This document shows positions 22,563-30,393 of a DNA stretch of 64,000 nt, in pieces (position 1 is the first letter of the stretch; each line of letters opens with the position of its first letter). A program made the position numbers and the translations under genes. Under the pieces are notes generated by a model. That model was given only the letters and a program-made list of their open reading frames with translations. It was not told where the DNA came from and ran no database searches. The stretch comes from JALZBN01 sp035525375 (lineage in GTDB: Bacteria > Actinomycetota > Acidimicrobiia > Acidimicrobiales > AC-14): contig DATLEI010000080.1 in assembly GCA_035525375.1 (NCBI GenBank), positions 61,294 to 125,293 of the forward strand, given 5' to 3'.

Positions 22563-22968
22563 TGGCGCGGATGCGCTCGCTGAACTCCTCGGCCTCCGGA
22601 ACCGACGGGGTCGCCTGCTGCTGCATGGCCTCGATGAGCTTGGTCATGTCGCCCTGCACCTTGACCTTGCCCGCCATGAAGGCCTGCATCCCGGCTTGGG
22701 GCGTGCCGTCAACGAACACGGCCTTGGCTGTCGCGTAATCCAGCGTCACGGTGACATCGGGATCGTCGAGGTGACCCAGGCCGAGGTCGAGCTGGCCCGA
22801 TGACGTGTCGAGATGGGCGTCGATGACGCCGTCGCCGAAAGGCACCTCGGTGATCACCTGGTTCATGCGGACGGTGACGGTGAGCGGTGGGCCCGCGTCT
22901 CGGAACTCCTCGCGGATCCTCTCCGCTTCAGCCACCCACTCGTCACTCAGGAAAGGATGCTTGACCAC
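22552..22968 (-). CDS. SCP2 sterol-transfer-like protein
   Basis: About 138 residues with the pattern of the SCP2 lipid-binding domain: PDVTVTLDYATAKAVF followed by GTPQAGMQAFMAGKVKVQGDMTKL, the conserved helix and strand that line the ligand tunnel. Such proteins bind acyl-CoA, sterols or other lipids. GTG 22968 (VVKHPFLSDEW) is chosen; the frame extends 22 more codons upstream into the promoter of the next gene. It is convergent with the SDR gene and may act with it, but this is only a context inference. Confidence 0.8.
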   Translation of the reverse strand: MVKHPFLSDEWVAEAERIREEFRDAGPPLTVTVRMNQVITEVPFGDGVIDAHLDTSSGQLDLGLGHLDDPDVTVTLDYATAKAVFVDGTPQAGMQAFMAGKVKVQGDMTKLIEAMQQQATPSVPEAEEFSERIRAITE

Positions 22969-23003
22969 GATTCCGAGAAGGGTAATGGCTGCCAGAGCGG
23001 CGG

Positions 23004-23009
23004 TAGACT
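23004..23009 (+). promoter_or_regulatory. Probable -10 box (TAGACT)
   Basis: TAGACT ends 6 bases before GTG 23016. It would drive the run of genes ending in gatB as a leaderless transcript. Confidence 0.45.
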
Positions 23010-23015
23010 CAGGAG

Positions 23016-23291
23016 GTGAAGACGAGCGAGGCATCGGGCAAGATTCCGCGCAGCGCTACCGCCCGCAGGACACCCGGCGAGCTCTGCGACGTGTGCGGTC
23101 AAGAGACCGATCCCGCAACTGCGTACAAGGCCGAACTGACGGTCAGCGGCGCCATGTGCCCCTCGCCGATGAACTTCCACCCCGAGTGCTACGAGAAGGC
23201 GGCCTACCTGTGGCAGCCCGACCCCGACTCGTACTGCACGGTCGACCCGCTGTACCCAGAAACTGGCCAGTGGACGGCGCCCTCGGCCTGA
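23016..23291 (+). CDS. Small Cys/His (zinc-ribbon-like) protein
   Basis: A 91-residue protein with CDVCGQ near residue 24, a further Cys in AMCPSPM and a HPEC motif (NFHPECYE), a spacing compatible with zinc binding. No known family is recognised. The GTG 23016 has a -10 box at the leaderless distance; AGGAG directly abuts it and is too close to be a normal ribosome site. It is the first gene of a run with the unknown protein, esterase and gatCAB. Confidence 0.6.
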   Translation: MKTSEASGKIPRSATARRTPGELCDVCGQETDPATAYKAELTVSGAMCPSPMNFHPECYEKAAYLWQPDPDSYCTVDPLYPETGQWTAPSA

Positions 23292-23304
23292 CGGCCAGCA
23301 TCCC

Positions 23305-23859
23305 ATGGAAAGCGCAGATGTCCGTGACCGAGATAACGCGGTCATCGGCTGGCGCTATTGGCAGGTCGCGTCCGGCACCGGCCACCTCCGGTCGGTCACC
23401 CAAAAGCGAGTGGAGTGGCCACCCGGTCACGTGCTCGTCGCCCGCTGTTCCGGCGCAGGCCACCGCGCGCCGGAGCGGTCGTGCGAGTGCGGCATCTACG
23501 GCGCGCGTGACCTGTCGACGCTCCGCGAGCACGGGCTCTGCTTGGCACCGGAGGTGCTGATCGTCGGCGAGGTCGCGCTGTGGGGCACGGTGATTGACGA
23601 TCCAGGGCCCGACCGGCCCTCTGAGCGGGGGATTTGCGGATGGCGGGGCGAGTTCGCCGTTCCCGCAGCCCTGCAAGTAGTCGACGATCTTGTGCCCGGC
23701 CTCGACACAGGAGATCTCGCGAGGTCTCTGGAAAGGTCGTACCGCATACCTGTCGCCACCATGGCCCTGACCGACGCAGTTGCCGGGGCTTCAGCCACCA
23801 TTCTCACCTTTCAGGCCATGGCGGCGCGAGCAAGCAGATCGTCGGCGCGTGATGACTGA
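23305..23859 (+). CDS. Conserved-looking protein of unknown function
   Basis: A 184-residue protein I cannot assign. The N-terminal half has the features of a small actinobacterial family: GWRYWQV, then W, a Cys with GH (CSGAGHRAPE), and CECGIYGARD, which might bind metal. The second half includes LIVGEVALWGTVIDD. Residues ~103-110 (GPDRPSERG) coincide with a dispersed GAGCGG repeat. It starts 13 bp after the previous gene and overlaps the esterase start by 8 bp. The context says only that it is cotranscribed. Confidence 0.6.
   Translation: MESADVRDRDNAVIGWRYWQVASGTGHLRSVTQKRVEWPPGHVLVARCSGAGHRAPERSCECGIYGARDLSTLREHGLCLAPEVLIVGEVALWGTVIDDPGPDRPSERGICGWRGEFAVPAALQVVDDLVPGLDTGDLARSLERSYRIPVATMALTDAVAGASATILTFQAMAARASRSSARDD
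23615..23629 (+). repeat. GAGCGG dispersed repeat, short copy
   Basis: GGCCCTCTGAGCGGG is identical over 15 bp to 55604-55618 and close to the glgB units. It encodes part of a PSERG peptide in the unknown gene at 23305. Confidence 0.45.
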
Positions 23860-24628
23860 CCTTCTCCATGGCGCGGAGCCCGTCCGATCTGAAGGCTCCG
23901 GCCCGTACGGAGCACTCTGCCTACACGGGTTCACGGGCAGTCCCCACTCGATGCGAGGGCTCGCGGCAGCGATGTCCGAAGCAGGTTTCGCCGTGAGCGC
24001 GCCGCTCCTGCCCGGTCACGGCACGACCATCGAAGACATGATGCAGACAGGTTGGGACGACTGGCGCGGCGCGGCCGAATCTGCGTACGCGGAGCTTGCA
24101 GCCACGGTCGGACGGGTCGTCGTGGCCGGATTGTCGATGGGCGGCACCCTGACGGCCGCCCTTGCGGCGGCCCATCCCGAGATCGCCGGCATCGTTGTCA
24201 TCAACCCCTACATCGATCCGCCCGCGCCGGCATTCCGCGAGCTGATCCGGGGAGTGCTCGACTCCGGCTCCACGGCGGCACCGGCGATTGGCAGTGACAT
24301 CGCCGACACCGGCGCGCACGAGGTCGGCTACACCGGAACCCCGTTGGTCCCGCTCCTCTCCCTCTGCGAGGGCCTCGACGACCTCTTCCCTCGTCTCGGC
24401 GACATCAACTGCCCGGTGTTGTTGATGACGAGCCGAGACGACCACGTCGTGCCGACCGTCTCGAGTGATCTGCTCGCCGAAGCGGTGACCGGTCCCGTCG
24501 AGCGGGTCTGGCTCGAGCGCAGCTTCCACGTAGCCACTCTCGACTACGACCGTGACGACATCGAGCGGCGCACCGTCGAGTTCGCAATCAAGCGCTGCCG
24601 CGCCGGCGCGTACGATCACCACCGATGA
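23852..24628 (+). CDS. Alpha/beta hydrolase (carboxylesterase/monoacylglycerol lipase-like)
   Basis: A 258-residue serine hydrolase. The oxyanion HGFTGSPHSM motif is near residue 24, the nucleophile Ser in VVAGLSMGGTL near residue 93, the acid likely the Asp in TSRDDHVVP, and the base His in ERSFHVATLD. It resembles Est30/GehD-type carboxylesterases that cleave medium-chain esters. ATG 23852 is used; GTG 23849 directly before it is possible. It overlaps the unknown gene upstream and the gatC ATG downstream. Confidence 0.88.
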   Translation: MTDLLHGAEPVRSEGSGPYGALCLHGFTGSPHSMRGLAAAMSEAGFAVSAPLLPGHGTTIEDMMQTGWDDWRGAAESAYAELAATVGRVVVAGLSMGGTLTAALAAAHPEIAGIVVINPYIDPPAPAFRELIRGVLDSGSTAAPAIGSDIADTGAHEVGYTGTPLVPLLSLCEGLDDLFPRLGDINCPVLLMTSRDDHVVPTVSSDLLAEAVTGPVERVWLERSFHVATLDYDRDDIERRTVEFAIKRCRAGAYDHHR

Positions 24629-24927
24629 CTGAGCCCATCTCCCGCGATGACGTTGCCCACGTGGCCCGACTGGCGCGCCTCGACCTGACCGACGAGGAAC
24701 TCGACCGGTTCGCGGGCCAGTTGGCGGCGGTCCTCGAGCATGCGGACGACATCGCGTCGCTCGATACTGCGGGGGTGGAACCGACCGCCCACCCGGTGCC
24801 ACTGACCAATGTCTTGCGCGACGACGTGGTCGCGCCGAGTCTCGACCGCGACGAGGTTCTCGCTCAGGCTCCGGCCACCGAGGACAACCGGTTTCGAGTG
24901 CCGCGCATCCTCACCGCCGACGAATGA
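24625..24927 (+). CDS. gatC: Glu-tRNA(Gln)/Asp-tRNA(Asn) amidotransferase subunit C
   Basis: A 100-residue GatC, the small stabilising subunit of the GatCAB amidotransferase. The motif [16 protein letters not shown] near the N-terminus and the final [14 protein letters not shown] end ([10 protein letters not shown]) are diagnostic. ATG 24625 overlaps the esterase stop by 4 bp, and the stop overlaps the gatA start by 4 bp. Cytosolic. Confidence 0.95.
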   Translation: MTEPISRDDVAHVARLARLDLTDEELDRFAGQLAAVLEHADDIASLDTAGVEPTAHPVPLTNVLRDDVVAPSLDRDEVLAQAPATEDNRFRVPRILTADE

Positions 24928-26339
24928 CTGCGGTTGAGTTGGCGCGCGCCGTGCGCGCCGGCGAGAAAAAAGCGCGTGATGTCATCGAGGAGCATCTCGA
25001 CCGCATCAACACCACCGAACCGGAAATTCACGCCTTCAACCTCTTGCTCGCCGACGAGGCGCGCGCCGCGGCCGATGAAATCGACCACGCCGTAGCCAAC
25101 GGCGTCGACCCGGGCCCGCTCGCCGGGGTCCCGATCGCCCTGAAGGACAATCTCTGTACTCGCGGCATCCCGACGACCTGCTCGTCGAAGATTCTCGACG
25201 GCTGGTGTCCTCCATACGATGCAACCACGGTGACGAAGGTCCGTGCGGCCGGCGCGGTCGCCATCGGGAAGACGAACCTCGACGAGTTCGCCATGGGTTC
25301 GTCGACAGAGAACTCGGCCTTTGGCCCCACGAAGAACCCCCGCGACGCGACCAAGGTGCCCGGTGGATCGAGTGGGGGCAGCGCGGCGGCCGTAGCGGCG
25401 GGGTTCGCGCCACTCGCCCTCGGCTCCGATACCGGTGGTTCCATCCGCCAGCCAGCAGCGCTCTGCGGTGTGGTAGGCGTCAAGCCTACGTATGGCCTCG
25501 TCTCCCGGTACGGCCTCGTCGCCTTCGCCTCTTCGCTCGATCAGATCGGCCCGATGACGGCGACAGTCGGTGATGCCGCGCTGCTACTCGAGGTCATCGC
25601 CGGCCACGACGCTGCCGACTCGACCTCCATCCCCGGCCCCGGGCCATCACTCGTCGGTGGTCTCAACGACGGCGTGGAGGGTCTGCGGATCGGCGTCCTA
25701 GCCGAGCTGGCCGAGGGCGTTGACACGGACGTCGCGGCGCGCCTGGCAGAGGCCGCAGCCGCGCTCGAAGCACAGGGGGCCAAGGTGGGTGAGGCCTCGG
25801 TACCCAGCGCCACGCTGGGGCTCTCGGCGTATTACCTGATCGCGCCGGCAGAGGCGTCGAGCAACCTGGCCCGCTACGACGGCGTGCGCTACGGCTTGCG
25901 GGTCGACGGTCCGGACATCACTTCCATGTACGGCGCGACCCGCGCCGCGGGCTTCGGACCCGAGGTGAAACGGCGCATCATGCTCGGCACCTACGCGCTC
26001 TCAGCCGGGTACTACGACGCCTATTACGGCCAAGCTCAACGGGTACGCACGCTGATCATCCGCGATTTCGAGGCCGCCTACGCGGATTACGACCTCTTGC
26101 TGGCGCCGGTCACGCCGTCGACGGCCTTTTCGCTGGGAGCGAAGACTGCCGACCCGCTGACGATGTACCTCTCCGATGTCTGCACGATCCCCTCGAACCT
26201 GGCCGGGCATCCTGCTATCTCGGTGCCGTTTGGCGACGACAGCCAAGGGCTGCCGATCGGGATCCAGCTGTTGGCGCCGGCACTCGGCGAGGCCACCATG
26301 TTCCGCGCCGCGGCCACGCTGGAGCGAGCGGCGGGATGA
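24924..26339 (+). CDS. gatA: Glu-tRNA(Gln)/Asp-tRNA(Asn) amidotransferase subunit A
   Basis: A 471-residue amidase-signature enzyme that produces ammonia from glutamine for transamidation of mischarged tRNA. The catalytic triad is Lys in IALKDNLC (~residue 73), the cis-Ser in LGSDTGGS and nucleophile Ser in the same GGS motif, with the [12 protein letters not shown] signature before it. Length is normal. The presence of gatCAB implies the organism may lack GlnRS or AsnRS. Starts and stops overlap gatC and gatB by 4 bp. Confidence 0.97.
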   Translation: MTAVELARAVRAGEKKARDVIEEHLDRINTTEPEIHAFNLLLADEARAAADEIDHAVANGVDPGPLAGVPIALKDNLCTRGIPTTCSSKILDGWCPPYDATTVTKVRAAGAVAIGKTNLDEFAMGSSTENSAFGPTKNPRDATKVPGGSSGGSAAAVAAGFAPLALGSDTGGSIRQPAALCGVVGVKPTYGLVSRYGLVAFASSLDQIGPMTATVGDAALLLEVIAGHDAADSTSIPGPGPSLVGGLNDGVEGLRIGVLAELAEGVDTDVAARLAEAAAALEAQGAKVGEASVPSATLGLSAYYLIAPAEASSNLARYDGVRYGLRVDGPDITSMYGATRAAGFGPEVKRRIMLGTYALSAGYYDAYYGQAQRVRTLIIRDFEAAYADYDLLLAPVTPSTAFSLGAKTADPLTMYLSDVCTIPSNLAGHPAISVPFGDDSQGLPIGIQLLAPALGEATMFRAAATLERAAG

Positions 26340-27763
26340 CCGACCCGCCGGTCACGACGGAGTGGGAGCCGGTCGTCGGCCTCGAGGTGCACTGCGAGCT
26401 GCTGACCGACACCAAGTTGTTCTGCGGGTGTCGCAACGCCTTTGGTGATGAGCCCAACACCAATGTGTGCGCGGTCTGCCTCGGGCTACCTGGCTCGCTG
26501 CCGGTGCTGAATCGCCAAGCGGTTGAGTTCGCGATGCGCATCGGCGCCGCGTTGCACTGCGAAGTGCGTCCATCGCTATTCCACCGGAAGAACTACTTCT
26601 ATCCCGATATGCCGAAGGACTATCAGGTCAGTCAGTACGACCGGCCGATCAACGTCGGCGGTTGGCTCGAGTTGGCCGACAGCACCCGGATTGGTGTGAC
26701 CCGGGCCCACATGGAGGAAGACACCGGCAAGACGACCCACGTGGGGGAGAGCGGGCGGATCCACGGCGCGGACCACTCCCTCGTGGACTACAACCGGGCT
26801 GGCGTCCCCCTCGTCGAGATCGTGAGTGAGCCCGACGTCCGCTCGGCCGAGCAGGCGAAGTCCTATGTCAACGAGTTGCGGGCCATCCTCTTCGCCATCG
26901 GGGCGTCCGACGCCCGGATGGAGGAGGGGTCGCTGCGCATCGATGCGAACATCTCCGTTCGTCCCGCCGGCAGGGCTGCGTTTGGCACCCGCGCCGAGAT
27001 CAAGAATCTCAATTCGGTGCGATCGCTCGCGCGCGCGGTGGACTACGAGATCGCTCGCCAGGTCGAGCTTCTCGAGGCGGGAGGCACCGTGGTGCAGGAG
27101 ACCCGCCACTGGGACGAGGACGCCGGGCGCACCTCGTCGATGCGGTCCAAGGAAGAGGCGTTCGACTACAGGTATTTCCCCGAACCTGATCTTGTTCCCC
27201 TGGATCCCGACGCAGAGTGGCAGGCAAAGGTGAAGTCGACTCTCGCCGACCTCCCTGGCGACCGCCGCACGCGACTAGGAGCTCTTGCCGGCATGGCGCC
27301 TGCCGATGTCGCCGTACTGGTCGAACTCGACCTCGATGACCTCGTCACCAAGGCCATTGACGGTGGTGCCGACCCCCGACTGGCGGTCAATCGTGCTGCC
27401 AACGAGGTGGCCGGGCACGTAGGCCCCCTGGGGATCGATCCCGTCAGTTTCACCACTGTTCTACAGATGGAGGCCGACGGCCGACTCACCGCGACCCAGG
27501 CGAAGCAGGTCATCGCTGAGGTCTTGGCGGCTGGAGGCGACCCGGTGGCCATCGCCGCGGAGCGGGGATTCGAGGCTCTGGCGAGCGACGCCCTAACTGC
27601 CGCTGTTGACGAAGCGATTGCGGCCCACCCGGCAGAGGCCGCCCGTCTGCGGGATGGCGAGCAGAAGCTGAACGGCTTCTTCGTGGGCAAGGTCATGGCG
27701 GCCACGGGCGGGAAGGCCGACGGGAAGGCTGTCATCGCTTTGCTCCGCCAGAGGACGGGCTGA
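26336..27763 (+). CDS. gatB: Glu-tRNA(Gln)/Asp-tRNA(Asn) amidotransferase subunit B
   Basis: A 475-residue GatB, which binds and activates the tRNA-linked Glu or Asp. It contains GLEVHCEL at the N-terminus, the Cys pair of a zinc site (CGCRN and CAVCLGLPG), [14 protein letters not shown] and [17 protein letters not shown]. The C-terminal YqeY-like tail domain ends in [19 protein letters not shown] 26336 overlaps the gatA stop. It is the last gene of the run; no hairpin is evident in the 67 bp after it. Confidence 0.97.
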   Translation: MTDPPVTTEWEPVVGLEVHCELLTDTKLFCGCRNAFGDEPNTNVCAVCLGLPGSLPVLNRQAVEFAMRIGAALHCEVRPSLFHRKNYFYPDMPKDYQVSQYDRPINVGGWLELADSTRIGVTRAHMEEDTGKTTHVGESGRIHGADHSLVDYNRAGVPLVEIVSEPDVRSAEQAKSYVNELRAILFAIGASDARMEEGSLRIDANISVRPAGRAAFGTRAEIKNLNSVRSLARAVDYEIARQVELLEAGGTVVQETRHWDEDAGRTSSMRSKEEAFDYRYFPEPDLVPLDPDAEWQAKVKSTLADLPGDRRTRLGALAGMAPADVAVLVELDLDDLVTKAIDGGADPRLAVNRAANEVAGHVGPLGIDPVSFTTVLQMEADGRLTATQAKQVIAEVLAAGGDPVAIAAERGFEALASDALTAAVDEAIAAHPAEAARLRDGEQKLNGFFVGKVMAATGGKADGKAVIALLRQRTG

Positions 27764-27818
27764 ACGGAGCTTCCTTGCTCTCGGGGCGCGAATCGGGCAA
27801 ACTGCGGGCCACAGCTAC

Positions 27819-27824
27819 GGGGAG
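27819..27824 (+). promoter_or_regulatory. Shine-Dalgarno before the repeat surface protein
   Basis: GGGGAG stands 6 bases before ATG 27831. Together with the 67-bp gap after gatB it supports a separately started gene. Confidence 0.55.
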
Positions 27825-27830
27825 TCGCAA

Positions 27831-29006
27831 ATGGGAGAGGTGCGGGAAGTCGTGCGCGGGCGGGGTCGTAGGCGGTTCTTTACGCGGGCGGCGGCCGGTC
27901 TAGGGGCGTCATTGTTCGCAGCGGGCGCCATGGCGGGCGTCGCGTCAGGCCAGATCCTGACGAATCAAGGTGCCGGAGTCAGCAACTCGGGTGGCGCCTC
28001 CGCGAACACCGGGTCCAACTCTGCGACCGGTAATGGATCGTCGAACGCGGCGGCTATCGACAACACCGGTGGCGGCGGTACCGGCGGGTTGCTCGGCGCG
28101 CTACTGACCCTGGGCGGACCCACCAACACATCCACGGGCTCCTCGAACGTCAACACTGGCCCGGCGAGCGCCCAGGGAAACCTCTCGAACACGGGCGTGG
28201 GTCAGGCCCAAGGCGCGGGTGGCGGTCTCAGCAACAGCCAGGGCGTCAGCGTCTCCAATGGCGGTCGTGCGGACGCCAACACCGGTGGAAACACAGCCGT
28301 CGGCAACGGGTCCACGAACACGGCCAGCATCATCCAGAACGCAAGCGGCGGGCTTCTTGGGGTCAACGTCAACCTTGGTAGCCCCACGAACAGTTCAAGC
28401 GGCACCGCCAACATCGTCACGGGTCCTGCTGATGCAATCGGGAATGTCTCCGACTCAGCGGTCAGCCAGGAAATCGGTGGCGGCGGCGGTGCCATCGTTG
28501 GCGGCACGCTGGCGGGCACCACGGTGGTCGACGGCAGGCTCGTCCATTGTGGTGGGCTGTTCAACTCCCAGGGTGCGCATGTTGACAACTCCGGCGTGGC
28601 CAGCGCGAACACCGGCGACAATGTCGCCATCGGCAACAACTCCACGAATGTGGCCACGACGTCCAACGATCTGGGTACGGGCCTCCTCGACGCCCCGATC
28701 AGCCTGGGCGGCCCCACGAACACGTCGACGGGTTCGGCCGACGTCCTCACCGGGCCGGCGTCTGCACTTGGCAACCAGTCGACAACCGCCATTTCGCAGC
28801 AACAATGCGTCCCGCCGGGAGCGAGGCTGAACCCAGCCTTCGCCACCCCGACGGTGTTTCAGGTTGCGAGGACGACCCCGACCGGCCAGTTGGCCTTCAC
28901 CGGGCAGAACCCATTCCAGCTCATCGCCCTCGGCGGGGCAGTTCTCATCGCTGGATACGTGTTGGTTCGCAGCACGCGCCGGCGCCAGCGGGTCTTTCTG
29001 CCCTAA
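27831..29006 (+). CDS. Secreted Asn/Gly/Thr-repeat surface protein with LAFTG sorting signal
   Basis: A 391-residue exported protein. Residues 10-40 form a signal with an RRRFFTR twin-arginine-like motif and a hydrophobic core ending in ASG. Three repeats of ~85 residues follow (43-129, 133-220, 243-325), each beginning N-x-Q-G and rich in NTG/GN, then carrying GGPTNTSTG-like and TGPA-A-GN segments. Cys240 and Cys326 bracket the third repeat and may pair. The end is a sorting signal: LAFTG at 354-358, a membrane helix at ~362-380 and a basic tail, the layout of class E sortase substrates. The repeats suggest a beta-solenoid or fibre-forming structure (inference). No family recognised. Confidence 0.75.
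   Translation: MGEVREVVRGRGRRRFFTRAAAGLGASLFAAGAMAGVASGQILTNQGAGVSNSGGASANTGSNSATGNGSSNAAAIDNTGGGGTGGLLGALLTLGGPTNTSTGSSNVNTGPASAQGNLSNTGVGQAQGAGGGLSNSQGVSVSNGGRADANTGGNTAVGNGSTNTASIIQNASGGLLGVNVNLGSPTNSSSGTANIVTGPADAIGNVSDSAVSQEIGGGGGAIVGGTLAGTTVVDGRLVHCGGLFNSQGAHVDNSGVASANTGDNVAIGNNSTNVATTSNDLGTGLLDAPISLGGPTNTSTGSADVLTGPASALGNQSTTAISQQQCVPPGARLNPAFATPTVFQVARTTPTGQLAFTGQNPFQLIALGGAVLIAGYVLVRSTRRRQRVFLP
27957..28805 (+). repeat. Three ~85-codon repeats inside the surface protein
   Basis: Units at 27957-28217, 28227-28490 and 28557-28805 encode homologous blocks. Shared landmarks are NxQGxxV, ANTGxNxAxGNxSxN, PTN-(T/S)SxG and TGPAxAxGN. Unit two is followed by an extra ~22-residue insertion with a Cys. 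Confidence 0.8.
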
Positions 29007-29026
29007 CCGGGCGGCGCCGCAAGAGT

Positions 29027-29045
29027 CCCTGAGCACGCGTCAGGG
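29027..29045 (+). terminator. Hairpin after the surface protein gene
   Basis: CCCTGA (29027-29032) pairs with TCAGGG (29040-29045) around a 7-base loop, 20 bp after the stop. There is no T-run, so it could equally be the first hairpin of a leader for the next gene. Confidence 0.35.
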
Positions 29046-29071
29046 CCTGAATACTGGCATTCACCTCTCAG

Positions 29072-29125
29072 GGCGGGTAGCTTTGCGCATCCGCCAGGCG
29101 GGGGGCTGTTGGCCGAGCGGGCCAA
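29072..29125 (+). promoter_or_regulatory. Structured leader before the LARTG protein gene
   Basis: Two further hairpins occupy the space before GTG 29162: GGCGGGT/ATCCGCC (29072-29078 with 29089-29095, one G-T wobble) and TTGGCC/GGCCAA (29109-29114 with 29120-29125, loop GAGCG). With the hairpin at 29027 they form a ~155-base structured 5' region. It might be a riboswitch or attenuator, but I cannot match a known class. Confidence 0.35.
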
Positions 29126-29150
29126 GGCATCTTTCGAAATCAGCTTCTAC

Positions 29151-29156
29151 GGGAGG
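29151..29156 (+). promoter_or_regulatory. Shine-Dalgarno before the LARTG protein gene
   Basis: GGGAGG lies 5 bases before GTG 29162 and fixes that start. Confidence 0.65.
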
Positions 29157-29161
29157 CATCA

Positions 29162-30337
29162 GTGGCTACGGCTCGAACCAAACGACGTAAGGCGGCAGTT
29201 GTTGCGGGAGTGGTAACGCTCCTCGCAGCAAGCGGCATGCTGATCAATGGCGGGACACCAGCGGGTGCTGATGTCACTGCTCTCTCGGGCTCGGCGTTCG
29301 GCATTCGAACGACAGGAATCCTTCCTATCGGTCCAACGCCTTTGGTCGTCGGGATAGGTGCGCCGGTTGCCTACGGACCGCTTCAGGACAGCACGCTGGG
29401 AGTGTCCCTGCCGGGGCCTGAGAGTTGCCCGAGCGTCCCGGTCACCAACGTCCTTCAGGTCTGCGCCATCGACGTGTATACCCAAGGCTTCACCAACGCG
29501 AATCCCCACCTGAACCACGCCGACAGTCAGGCCGCTGTCGCCGGGGTAGCTGTGGGTCCCTCAGGTAGCACCCTCAGCCTTACCGGCGTGGCCGCTACCT
29601 GTCGTGCCGACGGTAACGACGCCACCGGCGCAACGACCGTGGTCAACTCCTCGATCAATGTTCCGTTGGTCGACGGCCAAATTGCGCCCAACACGATCAT
29701 TCCGGTTGGCAACCTCCTGGTTGTGCGGCTGAACGAGCAGGTGAAGGTGAAGGTCGCGGGCCAGAACCGCATTGTCGTCAACGCGGCGCGGATATCGGTC
29801 CTCGGCGTTGGCGGCGACTCGCTGCTCGAAGCCACCATCGGCCAGGTGATCTGCGACGCAACTGGGCCTGACGTGAACGAGGTCACAACGTCCTCCACAT
29901 CAGCGCCTATCACCACCAGCAGCACCGTCCCCTGCGTTGGCGCCTCCTGCCCCACCACGAGCACCACCCCGCCCTGCACCGGGCCCAACTGCCCGACGAC
30001 CACTACCCCGAGCACCGCACCCCCTTGCACCGGCGCTGACTGCCCAACGACCTCGACGACGAACCCCAATTTCAGCTCGGTCACCACGATCGCCGGCACG
30101 ACCGGTGGCGGGTCGATCGTGGCCGGCGTACTCGCCCGCACCGGTGCCTTCCTGAGCAACGCGCTCGTCTGGGCCATCCTCGTGGTGTTCCTCGGCGGTA
30201 TAGCGCTCTTGGGCAGCCGGGGTGAGGTGCAGACGTGGCCGCCAAAGCGTTCAGCTAGCCGGAACCACGGGCCCAAGCGCTCGGGTACAAGCTGGCCCAA
30301 GAACAAGCCCGGCAGTTCGAAGCGCCGCTTCTTCTAG
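29162..30337 (+). CDS. Secreted choice-of-anchor-P-like protein with LARTG sorting signal
   Basis: A 391-residue exported protein. A basic N-terminus (RTKRRK) and hydrophobic core to ~residue 36 (ending AGA) form the signal. Residues ~37-235 are a beta-rich domain with VVNAARISVLGVGGDSLLEA, resembling choice-of-anchor P domains. Residues ~240-305 are a Thr/Ser/Pro stalk with three PC-x-G-x-x-CPTT repeats. The sorting signal is LARTG (324-328), a membrane helix (~332-351) and an unusually long basic tail of ~38 residues. GTG is set by GGGAGG upstream. It likely shares a sortase and location with the preceding repeat protein. Confidence 0.75.
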   Translation: MATARTKRRKAAVVAGVVTLLAASGMLINGGTPAGADVTALSGSAFGIRTTGILPIGPTPLVVGIGAPVAYGPLQDSTLGVSLPGPESCPSVPVTNVLQVCAIDVYTQGFTNANPHLNHADSQAAVAGVAVGPSGSTLSLTGVAATCRADGNDATGATTVVNSSINVPLVDGQIAPNTIIPVGNLLVVRLNEQVKVKVAGQNRIVVNAARISVLGVGGDSLLEATIGQVICDATGPDVNEVTTSSTSAPITTSSTVPCVGASCPTTSTTPPCTGPNCPTTTTPSTAPPCTGADCPTTSTTNPNFSSVTTIAGTTGGGSIVAGVLARTGAFLSNALVWAILVVFLGGIALLGSRGEVQTWPPKRSASRNHGPKRSGTSWPKNKPGSSKRRFF

Positions 30338-30362
30338 CAGGCGTGGGCTAGCGAGCGTCATC

Positions 30363-30392
30363 AAGTAGGCCGGTCAATTGACCGGCCTACTT
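30363..30392. terminator. Perfect 30-bp palindrome, bidirectional terminator
   Basis: A perfect inverted repeat with 15-bp arms (AAGTAGGCCGGTCAA and its complement) lies between the convergent ends of the LARTG gene (30337) and egtD (30394). It can form a strong hairpin in both transcripts. No long T-run follows on either side. Confidence 0.7.
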
Positions 30393-30393
30393 G

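Noticed and set aside
28557..28805. Curli-like amyloid repeats in the surface protein
   Set aside because: Spacing of Asn/Gly/Gln does not match the SX5QXGXXNXAXXXQ curli unit; only a loose resemblance.
27831..28805. CRISPR-like repeats in the region of repeated DNA
   Set aside because: The repeats are long, degenerate and coding; no short identical direct repeats with unique spacers are present anywhere in the window.
29105..29180. tRNA-like stretch (GGCCGAGCGGGCCAAGGC resembles a Leu/Ser D-arm; later GGCTCGAACC resembles a T-arm)
   Set aside because: No acceptor or anticodon stem can be formed and the T-arm does not pair; it is better read as a leader hairpin plus coding sequence.
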